35,324 bases of DNA from Clostridia bacterium (GCA_017396895.1 JAFQKN010000080.1:1-35324); one strand, 5' to 3'. Shown: positions 15,838 through 24,661, counted from the stretch's first letter. Translations and numbers: made by a program. Notes: generated by a model from the sequence alone, not told the origin.

Positions 15838-17748
15838 TTATTCACTCCAATTTATAATTTCACCGATTCCGTCAACGGTGTATCCGCCCAATTGAGTCAG
15901 CCTGTCCTTTAATTCGTGGCTTCTTAATGCATCAAGAAATAACTTCACGTAAGGTTGATCGAATGCGTTTTCGGACACTAAAAGGTCATAATGCTCGTTC
16001 CACAACGGAATAAAATCAAGATCATAGATCTTTGCGGCAGAATATATTCCCATTCCGACATCAGCAGAGTCGGATGCAACCATAGCTGCAACGGCTGTGT
16101 GCGTATATTCTTCACGTTCATAACCGTAAATCGTACTGCTATCGATATGATTTCTGTTTAATAAGTAATCAAGCAAAATTCTTGTTCCGGAACCTTTTTG
16201 CCGATTCACGTACGATATGCCTCCCGATAGTTGTTCGAGACATGTGACGTTTTTAGGATTTCCTTTTTTTACGATCAATCCCTGCAAACGTCCGACACCG
16301 CGGATGAGATATACCTTCTGAGTAAGAAACATCTTTTTAAGGTATGGTATATTATATATACCTGACTCTTCATCCAATAAGTGAATGCCCCCCATGTGCG
16401 CCTGATTCCGTTTGACAGCCATGATTCCGCCCATACTGCCGACATGAGAAGACATAACCAGACAAGAGTTTTCTTGTTTTCGCATAAGATCATAAACTTC
16501 ATCCAATAACGGATCATGACTGCCGACGATCATCAACGCAGTGTCCAATTGCCATTTCGGATACCTTAAAGCGATTTGAATCTCGCTTTCATTTTCATAT
16601 CCTTCACAATTTTGTGCAACATTCAGCAGTGCGGACGATTTTGAATAGCCACTCACCAAACCGGCTGACGTACGCATCGGCACTGCAATGAAATCATCAC
16701 CGATCTTCGCGGCGCGACAACGAACAGATTCCTCATATTTGAGACTTGAGATCAGTTTACCTGAAAGAATCGCACTTTCGGTCGGCAGTTCTGTTAAGAT
16801 TCTTTTTGTAAGTAATGCAATGATCGGCTTGACAAAAGTGTTCATGACAGTGATTCCGGAAACGGGATATCCGGGTAAACCAAAGAACGGTACGTTGCCG
16901 ATGCGACCGAGAATGGTCGGTTTGCCGGGTTTCATAGCAACCCCATGGCAAACAAGAGAACCGCATTCATTAAGAACCGTTGCAGTATAATCGTCTCTGC
17001 CTGCTGATGAGCCGGCAATAACAAGAACACAATCTGCTTTTTCTGCAGCATCCGTCACCGCCTTCTTCAACAATTCAATATGATCGGGGACGGTCTCATA
17101 AATAATGCTGTCAGCTCCCCATTGTTTCAGCATTGCGGAGAAAATAGCAGAATTATATTCGGGGATATCTCCGTCTTCAAGAGTAGTTTCTGCAGAAACA
17201 ATTTCATCACCGGTGGGAATAATTGCACATACCGGACGTCTTACAGCTTCAAAAGACAATACGCCGCCTGCCATAAAAGCACCTATCAAAGAAGGTGTCA
17301 ACTCAGTAAATGAAGGAGCAAGCATATCTCCCATACTGACATCCTCTCCGATTTGTCGTATATGTTGCCACGGTACTGCGGCAGCATAAATGCTTACGGA
17401 GCCGTCTTTATTCTCGATGACATTTTCAATCATGATCACACTGTCTGCGTTCGACGGAATCACATCACCCGTGTCCACGCGAACAAACTGATCCGAATTG
17501 AGTGTAACGGGATTTGCCTCGCTTGCACCGAAGGTATTTTCAGCAAGCACTGCAATGCCATCCATCGCACTTGAACAATAATGCGGCGAAGAGCGTTTGG
17601 CATAAACAGCCGTCGCAGTGACTCTGTGAAGCGAATCAGCAGTTTTCACCGTTTCGGTTTTATAACAAAAACCGTTGGCTGTCAATTGCTCTTTCAACAT
17701 ACCGATTGCTTGTGCAACAGGTGTGTTTGTTAAATATTCATACTTCAT
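15838..17748 (-). CDS. MoeA-type molybdopterin molybdenumtransferase fused to PBP-like domain
   Basis: A 636-residue two-domain protein. Residues 1 to about 400 are MoeA-like and catalyse metal insertion into adenylylated molybdopterin. They include SSAMDGIAV near 59, [11 protein letters not shown] near 87, IPTGDEIV near 170, a glycine-serine substrate loop ([10 protein letters not shown]) near 245, and [10 protein letters not shown] and GLPGYPVSG. From about 415 onward the sequence is a periplasmic-binding-protein-like domain (PF12727 type), with [17 protein letters not shown] near 540-556. It lacks a signal peptide and so is cytosolic. It may sense molybdate or tungstate. This fusion is known in Clostridia and archaea. 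The start overlaps the upstream moeA stop as ATGA, with GAGG 5-6 nt upstream. Confidence 0.9.
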   Translation of the reverse strand: MKYEYLTNTPVAQAIGMLKEQLTANGFCYKTETVKTADSLHRVTATAVYAKRSSPHYCSSAMDGIAVLAENTFGASEANPVTLNSDQFVRVDTGDVIPSNADSVIMIENVIENKDGSVSIYAAAVPWQHIRQIGEDVSMGDMLAPSFTELTPSLIGAFMAGGVLSFEAVRRPVCAIIPTGDEIVSAETTLEDGDIPEYNSAIFSAMLKQWGADSIIYETVPDHIELLKKAVTDAAEKADCVLVIAGSSAGRDDYTATVLNECGSLVCHGVAMKPGKPTILGRIGNVPFFGLPGYPVSGITVMNTFVKPIIALLTKRILTELPTESAILSGKLISSLKYEESVRCRAAKIGDDFIAVPMRTSAGLVSGYSKSSALLNVAQNCEGYENESEIQIALRYPKWQLDTALMIVGSHDPLLDEVYDLMRKQENSCLVMSSHVGSMGGIMAVKRNQAHMGGIHLLDEESGIYNIPYLKKMFLTQKVYLIRGVGRLQGLIVKKGNPKNVTCLEQLSGGISYVNRQKGSGTRILLDYLLNRNHIDSSTIYGYEREEYTHTAVAAMVASDSADVGMGIYSAAKIYDLDFIPLWNEHYDLLVSENAFDQPYVKLFLDALRSHELKDRLTQLGGYTVDGIGEIINWSE

Positions 17749-18968
17749 ATCTGCCTCGCAAATAAATACACTTTAACTGTCTGTGATTCATTGACACCTT
17801 CACAATCTCTGTCGATGCGGATATATCCGTCCGCTTTCTGCAAGACGGAAATAACACCGGATTTAGAATACAGAGGTGTACACATAATTTCATTATCGCA
17901 GTATTGCAATTCGACGGGATACACCGCTTCCCGTCCATGATCGGACGGAATCTTTACGTTAGATTTTGCAAAAAGAGTAATCGGGCAAAAAACAGAATCA
18001 CGCATCTTATAAAGAGCCGGTTTAACGAACAATTCAGCAACCAAGGCGGCGGCTAAAGGATGTCCCGGCAATGCAAAAACGGGTGTATTATTAACAACGG
18101 AAAACATTGTAGGCTTACCCGGTTTCATCGCAATGCCGTGAAAATATACTTCCCCGAGCAGCGATAAAACATCATAAGCCGCATCCTTGTCTCCTGCCGA
18201 ACTGCCGCCGGACATCACGACAATATCATTTTCAGATACTGCTTTTTTGACGGCAAGTGTCAATTCGTCTATATCATCACGAACAATCGGATACTGATTG
18301 ATCTGCGTGCCGTTATCAAGCAACAACTCGCTCAGTAAAATCGTGTTGATATCACGGATTTGTCCGATCTGCGGAGTTTGTGTATATGGAATAATCTCGT
18401 CACCTGTGGATATCAAACCGATTTTTATTTTTTCATACACGGTGACGCAATCTATACCGAGTGAAGATAAAATACCGACACTGCGCGCCGTAATACACGC
18501 CCCTCTTTTTAATACCGGCTCACCGACCTTAATGTCATCTCCGCACCGAACAACGTTTTTATATACTGCAGCCGGTTTTCCGACATAAATATATCCGTCA
18601 TTGTAATCTTCACAATACTCAAGCATAACAACTGCATCTGCGCCGTCCGGTAAGCAACCGCCTGTAGGTATTTTCTGACACGTCCCCTTGTCAAGAACAG
18701 TATTTGCGGCATTGCCCATGATAACTTCGTCCGTAAGCCTCAATACAGACGGTAAACTCTGTGAGCAACCGAAGGTGTCGCTTGCCTTTACCGCAAATCC
18801 GTCCACAACCGAACGGTCAAAAGCCGGAACATTCTCTGTGCTGAAAACGTTCCGCGCAGAGATTCTGCCTATGCAGGCAGATAAAGAAACCGTTTCAGTG
18901 CAGTTAAACACAGGAAGATGGCTTGATATGATTTGTTGTGCCTGTTCGGAATTTACAACATTCAGCAT
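17745..18968 (-). CDS. moeA: Molybdopterin molybdenumtransferase MoeA
   Basis: Second, single-domain MoeA, 407 residues. It inserts molybdate or tungstate into MPT-AMP. Landmarks are PAFDRSVVDGFAV near 48-60, KIPTGGCLPDGADAVVMLE near 98-116, LISTGDEI, the MSGGSSAGDKD loop, MKPGKPTMFS and ALPGHPLAA. Most MoeA proteins have SxMDGYA at the first site. Here it is SVVDGFA, and the other copy has SAMDGIA. GGAGG lies 8 nt before the ATG. The gene overlaps the tupC stop by 7 nt. Genomes with two MoeA paralogues often use them for different metals; that is inference here. Confidence 0.93.
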   Translation of the reverse strand: MLNVVNSEQAQQIISSHLPVFNCTETVSLSACIGRISARNVFSTENVPAFDRSVVDGFAVKASDTFGCSQSLPSVLRLTDEVIMGNAANTVLDKGTCQKIPTGGCLPDGADAVVMLEYCEDYNDGYIYVGKPAAVYKNVVRCGDDIKVGEPVLKRGACITARSVGILSSLGIDCVTVYEKIKIGLISTGDEIIPYTQTPQIGQIRDINTILLSELLLDNGTQINQYPIVRDDIDELTLAVKKAVSENDIVVMSGGSSAGDKDAAYDVLSLLGEVYFHGIAMKPGKPTMFSVVNNTPVFALPGHPLAAALVAELFVKPALYKMRDSVFCPITLFAKSNVKIPSDHGREAVYPVELQYCDNEIMCTPLYSKSGVISVLQKADGYIRIDRDCEGVNESQTVKVYLFARQI

Positions 18969-19645
18969 TTATCGATCCTCCAATTGTTCAAAAATGCTTT
19001 TCCGAATTCAGTTTGCGGATTCCGTAAAATATCCGCTGTATTACCGAATTCAACAACGCGGCCTTTGTGCATGACGATCATTTTATTTGAAATCCGAACC
19101 GCCTGAGACGGCAGATGTGTGGAAAAGAGCAAGGTAGTATCATTTTGTCTGCAATAATCCATTAAAACCGCTTCAAGTTTTTCCGTCAGTTCAATGTCAA
19201 CTGCCGACAGCGGTTCATCCAACAATAATAAGCGGTAAGGTTTTACAAGCATACGAGCAAGGCACATTCTTTGTTTTTCACCGCCCGACAATGCATTCGG
19301 ACGGTGCTCCGCAAGATGTGTCAATCCGATACTTTCCATAATACGTGTAATTATTTCTTTTTTGTTATTATCTCTGTCTATTCCGAGTTCTAAATTACGG
19401 CGCAATGACAAATTACAACAAAACGGCGATTGCGGTTCATAGCCTGTTTCATTTTTTTCACAGGAAACGACGCAATCTCCTTGATCTGCTGCTATATAAC
19501 CCGACAGCAACCGCAGCAAAGTAGATTTTCCGGATCCGTTTGCGCCGACAAGAGCGACACGGTCATTTTTCTCTATATGCAATTCATCAATCTGCAATGT
19601 AAACTCCGATGAATACTTTTTTTCAAGATTCTGTATATGTATCAT
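18962..19645 (-). CDS. tupC: Tungstate/molybdate ABC transporter ATPase
   Basis: ABC transporter ATP-binding subunit, 227 residues. Walker A is GANGSGKST (34-42), the signature is ALSGGEKQR (118-126), Walker B is LLLLDEP (139-145), followed by the D-loop SAVD. The switch histidine lies in LLFSTHLP near 176. There is no C-terminal regulatory (TOBE-type) domain, as is usual for TupC and unlike ModC. The ATG overlaps the permease stop as ATGA. With TupA and TupB it forms the import system that feeds the Moco genes downstream. Confidence 0.9.
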   Translation of the reverse strand: MIHIQNLEKKYSSEFTLQIDELHIEKNDRVALVGANGSGKSTLLRLLSGYIAADQGDCVVSCEKNETGYEPQSPFCCNLSLRRNLELGIDRDNNKKEIITRIMESIGLTHLAEHRPNALSGGEKQRMCLARMLVKPYRLLLLDEPLSAVDIELTEKLEAVLMDYCRQNDTTLLFSTHLPSQAVRISNKMIVMHKGRVVEFGNTADILRNPQTEFGKAFLNNWRIDKC

Positions 19646-20325
19646 TTCATCTTCTCCTGCAACGAATAAGCAAGACTGTTCACAACAAAAGATAAAGTCA
19701 GCAACAAAATGCCGATCGCAACGGCAAATTCAAAATTTCCTTTTCCTGTTTCCAACTGAATGGCGGTTGTCATGACGCGCGTTTTATTTTGTATGTTACC
19801 GCCTACGATGGATACGGCACCTACTTCGGCAATGGCCCTGCCGAATCCGGTTAAAACAACACTCACCAATTGTGCTCTGCAATCAATAAGCAACAATATA
19901 ATCTGCTTGCCTTTAGAAAGACCTAGTCCGTGACAGGTTTCATTAAAAGATGCGGCTTTTGCACTTGCACAGTTTGCACTTAATCCGATCACAATGGGGG
20001 TAATCAGCAACACCTGTGCTACGATCATAGCCTTTATTGAATAAATGATATGAAACGATCCCAACGGCCCTACACGGCAGAACAATAAAAACACAACAAG
20101 ACCTGCCACAACAGGCGGCAAGCCCATCAATGTATTTATGAACCGCATCAAAACACCTTTTCCGCGAAAACTATTCTTGCCGAGCGCTGTTCCGATCGGC
20201 AATCCGATCACAGCAGAAACCAGTGTGCTGACAGTTGTCATTTGTGCGGTCGTAACTATGGTTGACCATAAATAGTCGTCACCTGTAAAAAAAAGCGTAA
20301 ACGCTTGTTTTAAGTATTCAAACAT
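19642..20325 (-). CDS. tupB: Tungstate ABC transporter permease
   Basis: Membrane subunit of the oxyanion importer, 227 residues with about five to six hydrophobic segments. The coupling loop is GRAIAEVGAVSIVGGNI near 175-191, matching the EAA motif of TupB-type permeases (A-x-E-V-G-A). LMGLPPVVAGLV near 80 is another family hallmark. The ATG at 20325 is chosen because the family N-terminus starts there; the upstream in-frame codons lie inside a strong hairpin. The ribosome site (GGATTTTG) is weak. The hairpin just before it may lower expression relative to tupA. Confidence 0.9.
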   Translation of the reverse strand: MFEYLKQAFTLFFTGDDYLWSTIVTTAQMTTVSTLVSAVIGLPIGTALGKNSFRGKGVLMRFINTLMGLPPVVAGLVVFLLFCRVGPLGSFHIIYSIKAMIVAQVLLITPIVIGLSANCASAKAASFNETCHGLGLSKGKQIILLLIDCRAQLVSVVLTGFGRAIAEVGAVSIVGGNIQNKTRVMTTAIQLETGKGNFEFAVAIGILLLTLSFVVNSLAYSLQEKMK

Positions 20326-20335
20326 AATCAAAATC

Positions 20336-20368
20336 CGGCTGTCGCAATTTCGGCAGTTGCGACAGCCG
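20336..20368 (-). promoter_or_regulatory. Intercistronic hairpin between tupA and tupB
   Basis: A perfect 12-bp GC-rich stem, CGGCTGTCGCAA at 20336-20347 and its complement at 20357-20368, with a 9-nt loop. It lies 7 nt after the tupA stop and 10 nt before the tupB start. The sequence after it on the minus strand is GATTTTGATT, which has no proper T-run. An mRNA-processing or stability element is more likely than a full terminator. Such elements commonly give excess binding protein over permease. Confidence 0.75.
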
Positions 20369-20375
20369 ATCAATT

Positions 20376-21344
20376 TTATTCAGCAGTCGGAACTGCAATT
20401 TCTATTGCTTTCCAGATCTTCAGTTCAGCTTTATGCGTACCGCTGTTGTCACCTCTGGAAATAAACTCCGATTTTGCTTCGGCAATTTTTCGGAAGGCCT
20501 GGCCTGCATTTTCACAGTCAGCGATCTGTGCCGGATCGTTTTCAGGGCCTACGACCACAAAGAAATTATACATGAACGGTATGCGTTTTACACCGAAGCC
20601 CTTGTTAATGAATTCTTCTTCGGAAGCCTTGGCATGCACAAGAAGAAGATCTGCTTCACCTTTTTCTGCGGCGGATATGGCGGCACCCGTACCTGCGGAT
20701 GCAATTTCTACGGTGTAACCGGTAGCGGCTTCAAAATATTCCATCAGATACGGAAGAAGTCCCGAATCGTTGACAGATGTAGTGGTAGAAAGTCGTATGA
20801 CATTGTTTTCCGGTTCTTCAACAGCATCTTGCTCTTTTTCAGGTAAAATATCAGTTACAAGATCTGCGTATGCTTCATCAACCGTAAACAAATTCTGACC
20901 GTAGTTGTCAGTGCCGTATACGGCGATCAGAGAAAGAGCGTCACTACTAAGCATCCAATCAATCAGATCATTGGCTCCCTGTGTGTTGATACCAACGCTT
21001 TCATCAAAAGCATCCGCATTCACAGCGATCAAAGAATAGGTATTCTTCATATCGTCACCCTTTTCAAGCAATATCTCAAGATCGAGATTTGCTTCATTGG
21101 CAAGAAAAGTGGCTTTATCCGTCAGAGCATAAGCCTGTTTCTCACTTGCCATATTCAGAGTGGCTCCCATTCCGGCACCTGCTGAAACATACCATGCAAA
21201 ATCATCTTCGCCAAGCACAGCAGAGTCGGTAACATCCTGAGTACCTGCTTCGGTTGTCGGTGTATCCGCATTATCATTTACACAAGCGGCAAAAGACAAC
21301 ACAAGACACATCACCGTCAAAAGTGCTAACATTTTTTTGAACAT
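20376..21344 (-). CDS. tupA: Tungstate-binding lipoprotein TupA, circularly permuted
   Basis: Extracytoplasmic tungstate/molybdate-binding protein, 322 residues. The signal peptide ends at lipobox FAAC with C21. The two halves are in reversed order compared with ordinary TupA. Residues 51-160 (from WYVSAGAGMGATLNMASE to YGQNLFTVD) correspond to the usual C-terminal part. Residues 181-315 (from NVIRLSTTTS through MYNFFVVVGP and FISRGDNSGTHKAEL to WKA) correspond to the usual N-terminal part. An acidic linker (about 161-180) joins them. Both anion-site motifs, STTTS and SRGDNSGTH, are present, so binding is probably retained. The ATG at 21344 is chosen with AGGAGA 8 nt upstream and the signal peptide following. 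A riboswitch precedes it. The assignment to TupA is firm; the permutation is read directly from motif order. Confidence 0.88.
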   Translation of the reverse strand: MFKKMLALLTVMCLVLSFAACVNDNADTPTTEAGTQDVTDSAVLGEDDFAWYVSAGAGMGATLNMASEKQAYALTDKATFLANEANLDLEILLEKGDDMKNTYSLIAVNADAFDESVGINTQGANDLIDWMLSSDALSLIAVYGTDNYGQNLFTVDEAYADLVTDILPEKEQDAVEEPENNVIRLSTTTSVNDSGLLPYLMEYFEAATGYTVEIASAGTGAAISAAEKGEADLLLVHAKASEEEFINKGFGVKRIPFMYNFFVVVGPENDPAQIADCENAGQAFRKIAEAKSEFISRGDNSGTHKAELKIWKAIEIAVPTAE

Positions 21345-21349
21345 AATTT

Positions 21350-21443
21350 TTCTCCTTTCCAATACGGGAGGCTTGAGCGTTTCCATTCAAACCCATCGGC
21401 TGTAAAGGCATATCAACAGACTTAGCCTGTACAACTCGAAGAA
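21350..21443 (-). promoter_or_regulatory. Moco/Tuco-type riboswitch (MOCO RNA motif)
   Basis: The leader of the Moco operon. On the minus strand it ends GCCTCCCGTATTGGAAAGG (21372-21354), nearly the same as the end of the E. coli moaA Moco RNA as I recall it. A 7-bp stem (21387-21393 with 21370-21376) carries a GAAA tetraloop (21380-21383). Another stem (21425-21432 with 21402-21409, one mismatch) opens into CTAAG (21425-21421) and TATG (21412-21409), which reads as an 11-nt GAAA-tetraloop receptor with the first pair swapped. UUCUUC (21443-21438) can pair with GGAGAA (21355-21350), which would cover the tupA ribosome site. The stems between receptor and loop helix are few, which resembles the reduced form proposed for tungsten cofactor. 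Confidence 0.78.
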
Positions 21444-21511
21444 TATATAATGACTCTTTAACTAACACAGCCGAATTATGTTAAAAAAGAGAACATTAAC
21501 GGTTTATTCAC

Positions 21512-21540
21512 TTGCACTGGGTAAACAAATATGGTATACT
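21512..21540 (+). promoter_or_regulatory. Sigma-A promoter of mogA
   Basis: TTGCAC (21512-21517), a 17-nt spacer, and TATACT (21535-21540), 22 nt before the mogA start. It points away from the tup/Moco operon. No equally good promoter for that operon was seen on the other strand of the gap. Confidence 0.75.
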
Positions 21541-21562
21541 TCAGCGTGAGGAAGTGATAAAG

Positions 21563-22057
21563 TTGAAAAAGATAGGATTGGCCGTAGTATGCATCAGCGA
21601 CAGAAGTGCAGACGGCACCCGTGAAGATTTAAGCGGCCCTGCCATCAGTGAAGCCTGTCGGGATTTATGTGATACTCTTATTTATACTATAATAGCGGAT
21701 GACTATGAAAAAATCAAGACTGCGCTACTAAATATTTGCAAGGATGAACGAATTCAACTGGTGCTTACAACCGGCGGAACAGGACTTGCGCCGCGTGATG
21801 TCACACCGGAAGCAACGCTTGCCGTTGCCGACAAAATTGTGCCCGGTATATGTGAGGAAATACGCAGGCAAAGTTTAAGATATACACCAAATGCAATGCT
21901 TTCGAGAGCCGTTAGCGTCATTTGCAATAATACGCTGATCATTAACCTTCCCGGAAGTCCCAAAGCGGTAAAAGAATGCTGTGATATCATCCGCCCCATC
22001 TTACCGCACGCGGCCGATCTTCTCGGGAATAGTGTAAAAGATTGTGCAAGAAATTGA
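21563..22057 (+). CDS. mogA: Molybdopterin adenylyltransferase (MogA/MoaB-like)
   Basis: Activates molybdopterin with ATP to give MPT-AMP, the substrate of MoeA. It has 164 residues. Family motifs are VCISDRS near the N-terminus, TTGGTGLAPRDVTPEAT near 75-91, and LINLPGSPKAVKE near 132-144. The TTG at 21563 is chosen because it gives the family N-terminus (KKIGLAVV), with GAGG at 21548-21551. A GTG at 21554 is too close to that site. It is divergent from the Moco operon and 15 nt before an ornithine-cyclodeaminase-like gene, with which it may be co-transcribed. Confidence 0.9.
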   Translation: MKKIGLAVVCISDRSADGTREDLSGPAISEACRDLCDTLIYTIIADDYEKIKTALLNICKDERIQLVLTTGGTGLAPRDVTPEATLAVADKIVPGICEEIRRQSLRYTPNAMLSRAVSVICNNTLIINLPGSPKAVKECCDIIRPILPHAADLLGNSVKDCARN

Positions 22058-22072
22058 GAGAGGTAAGCGATT

Positions 22073-23170
22073 ATGTTTGAACTTCCCCGTTATTCCGCCC
22101 CGGATTTTCATGCAGAACCTTTCTGCAACGCCCCCGATGTTACAACCAGACCTGCAGACAACGGAACTGTGCCGATTGATTTTTACGCAACCACGATCTA
22201 TCCCGAGTATTTTAAGATCAACGGAGAATGGAAACTGATACGCGAAAGCCGAATGGATGCCTGTGTTGTTATTCGCAACAATGAGCCTTTTGCGGTTGAA
22301 ATGCGCAATATACGTCAAGGTGACATGGTCGTCTGCGGAAGATGCGACGACGGTACAAACGGTGTGTTTGTGCACACAGACGGATTTACGGATCCGCAGC
22401 AAATCACAGACGAAAGCGGCACGTTTGCATTCCGCACCGGAAAATCAAGAGAAACAAGCGCATCACGCGATTACGATAAACTCTGCGACCTGTTAAGATA
22501 TGAGAAAGAGCACGGCAATATTCTGTGGGTTATGGGGCCTGCGTGTGTGTTTGACTACGACAGCCGAAATGCTATGCGCTTTTTGATCGAGAACGGCTAC
22601 TGCGACTGTCTTTTTGCAGGCAATGCACTCGCCACGCACGATCTGGAAGCATCCGTATTTAATACCGCGCTTGGTCAGGATATTTATACAAAAAAGAATA
22701 TGTACAACGGTCATTACAATCATTTGCACACGATCAATCTTGTCAGAAAAAGCGGCAGTGTCGCTGATTTTGTCAAAGAACATGAAATTCATTCCGGTGT
22801 AATGGCTGCACTTGTTGACGGTAACATCCCATTCGTGCTTGCAGGCTCCATTCGTGATGATGGACCGTTGCCTGACGTGATTCACAGTGTTTACGATGCA
22901 CAGGACACCATGAGAAATCACATCCGCAAGGCTACGACCGTTATTTCTCTTGCCACACAATTGCATTCCATTGCAACAGGTAACATGACGCCTGCATATC
23001 ATATTGACAGTGACAACACAATCCGACCTGTGTACTTTTATAATGTTGACGTCTCCGAATTTGCGGTCAACAAACTCATTGACAGAGGATCGTTGAGTGT
23101 TTGCGGTTTTGTAACCAATATTCAGGATTTTCTGGTAACAGTGGCAAGAAATCTGGGAGAGAGGAAATGA
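22073..23170 (+). CDS. LOR/SDH-family ornithine cyclodeaminase-like protein
   Basis: A 365-residue protein recognised as the TIGR00300-type LOR/SDH domain family. Archaeal and cyanobacterial members of this family convert ornithine to proline and ammonia with bound NAD. The N-terminal about 120 residues form the LOR-type half. The C-terminal half carries GNILWVMGPACVFDYDSRNA, FAGNALATHDLE and PFVLAGSIRDDGPLPD, which fit the Rossmann-like deaminase part. The ATG at 22073 has AGAGAGG 9 nt upstream. A YfcC-type transporter follows after 3 nt. Together they suggest arginine/ornithine uptake and use. The family call is fairly firm, the substrate less so. Confidence 0.72.
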   Translation: MFELPRYSAPDFHAEPFCNAPDVTTRPADNGTVPIDFYATTIYPEYFKINGEWKLIRESRMDACVVIRNNEPFAVEMRNIRQGDMVVCGRCDDGTNGVFVHTDGFTDPQQITDESGTFAFRTGKSRETSASRDYDKLCDLLRYEKEHGNILWVMGPACVFDYDSRNAMRFLIENGYCDCLFAGNALATHDLEASVFNTALGQDIYTKKNMYNGHYNHLHTINLVRKSGSVADFVKEHEIHSGVMAALVDGNIPFVLAGSIRDDGPLPDVIHSVYDAQDTMRNHIRKATTVISLATQLHSIATGNMTPAYHIDSDNTIRPVYFYNVDVSEFAVNKLIDRGSLSVCGFVTNIQDFLVTVARNLGERK

Positions 23171-23173
23171 ACA

Positions 23174-24655
23174 ATGAATAAGAAAAAAACAAAAGACAAC
23201 AATGCCGTTGCGGCAGGCATACAACTCAACAAAAAGACGGTATTGATGATAAGCATTCTTGCGGTGCTGTTGATTCTTGTGGCAGGCGTGCTTTCTCATG
23301 TTATTCCGCAGGGTGAATACACATCATCTTCAATCGTAGATGAAGTTGAGATCTTCGATCCCGATTCTTACGTGCAACTGGAAGATCAGCAGCCGCTTGC
23401 ATGGTGGAAAATACTGTTGTCCCCCATTCTCGCATTGAATCCTGCGAATGATTACTTCCTGACCGGAATTATCATCGTTGTATTCGTAGTTGTCATCGGC
23501 GGCACGTTCTTAATTGTTGATGAATGCGGTGTTCTTAAATACATTATGGGAATTGTTGTCGAGAAGTTTTCAAAGAAAAAATACTTCCTTCTCGCATTGA
23601 TCGTATTTATTTGTATGTTGCTCAGTTCCACTGCCGGCATACTTGAAGAAGCCATCACGCTTGTTCCCATAGCAGTAGCCATTTCGCTTGCATTGGGTTG
23701 GGATTCACTGGTCGGATTGGGAATGAGCCTGATCGCCGTTGCTTTCGGTTTTACAGCCGCAACGTTCAATCCTTTTAATGTCGTAACCATTCAAAAAATG
23801 GCAGGGCTGGAAATATATTCCGGATTGACATTCAGAGTCATTGTTTTTCTTGTTGTTTATGCAATTTTGACAGCATTTCTGATTCTTTATGCCAAACGAA
23901 TTGAAAAGAATCCGCAAAAATCTCTTTCCTATGAAAGCGATCTGCAAATGCGCGATAAGTATCCGATTGATATTTGCCGCGAAGCCATGCAGGATAAGCG
24001 AATCGCAAAAGCGAGCAAAGCATTCGGTATTTGCCTTGCATGTGTATTTCTGTTGATCGCTCTTGATTTTATTCTTGATATGGGTGGCACAATTTCATCT
24101 GCCGCCATGCCTGTTATGTTTGCATTAGGTGCTGTATTTGCCGCATGCTTTTCAGGGATGAGCCGAAAAGACTTTTTCAGGAATTTCGGCAAGGGCATCA
24201 AGACCATTCTGCCGATTCTCCCCTTTTTCGTGCTGATTCTTGCTATTATTTACGTTTTGACAGAAGGTTTAATTCTGCCGACAATTCTGCACAGTGCATA
24301 TCAGCACATTCAACATCTGAATCCGTTTATATGCATTCTCGTCATTTTCTTTATCATCATGGCTCTGGAATTCTTCATCGGTAGCGGTTCCATCAAAGCA
24401 TTACTGACGATGCCGGTTATTCTTCCGCTTGCCAATATGCTCGGCATTACTGGACAAAGCGTCATTTTGGCATTCTGCCTGGGTGACGGATTTACAAATC
24501 TTCTGTATCCCACAAGCGGGATTATGATCATCGCCATCGGAATGGTAGGCGTCAGCTATCGAAAATGGCTGAAATTCACTGCCCCCCTGTTCATTGCAGA
24601 ATTTGTAGCCTCCTTAATTTTTATGTTGCTTGCAATTGCTACCAATTATGCATAA
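23174..24655 (+). CDS. YfcC-family membrane transporter
   Basis: Polytopic membrane protein of 493 residues with about 12 hydrophobic segments, in the YfcC/DcuC superfamily. The first span (about 24-46) is followed by the segment HVIPQGEYT, and AFGFTAATFNPFNVVTIQ near 190-207 and GLTGQSV-like and GDGFTNLLYPTSG segments near 430-445 are typical. These paired re-entrant regions each carry polar residues. Relatives move basic amino acids or di-acids; next to an ornithine-cyclodeaminase-like gene, arginine or ornithine is the best guess. ATG at 23174 has GAGAGG upstream. It is the last gene of the mogA transcript. No clear terminator follows. Confidence 0.82.
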   Translation: MNKKKTKDNNAVAAGIQLNKKTVLMISILAVLLILVAGVLSHVIPQGEYTSSSIVDEVEIFDPDSYVQLEDQQPLAWWKILLSPILALNPANDYFLTGIIIVVFVVVIGGTFLIVDECGVLKYIMGIVVEKFSKKKYFLLALIVFICMLLSSTAGILEEAITLVPIAVAISLALGWDSLVGLGMSLIAVAFGFTAATFNPFNVVTIQKMAGLEIYSGLTFRVIVFLVVYAILTAFLILYAKRIEKNPQKSLSYESDLQMRDKYPIDICREAMQDKRIAKASKAFGICLACVFLLIALDFILDMGGTISSAAMPVMFALGAVFAACFSGMSRKDFFRNFGKGIKTILPILPFFVLILAIIYVLTEGLILPTILHSAYQHIQHLNPFICILVIFFIIMALEFFIGSGSIKALLTMPVILPLANMLGITGQSVILAFCLGDGFTNLLYPTSGIMIIAIGMVGVSYRKWLKFTAPLFIAEFVASLIFMLLAIATNYA

Positions 24656-24661
24656 AAAGTC

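Noticed and set aside
22493-23299. Minus-strand open frame of 268 codons across the cyclodeaminase/YfcC junction
   Set aside because: Overlaps two well-supported plus-strand genes and is rich in Cys and His without any domain.
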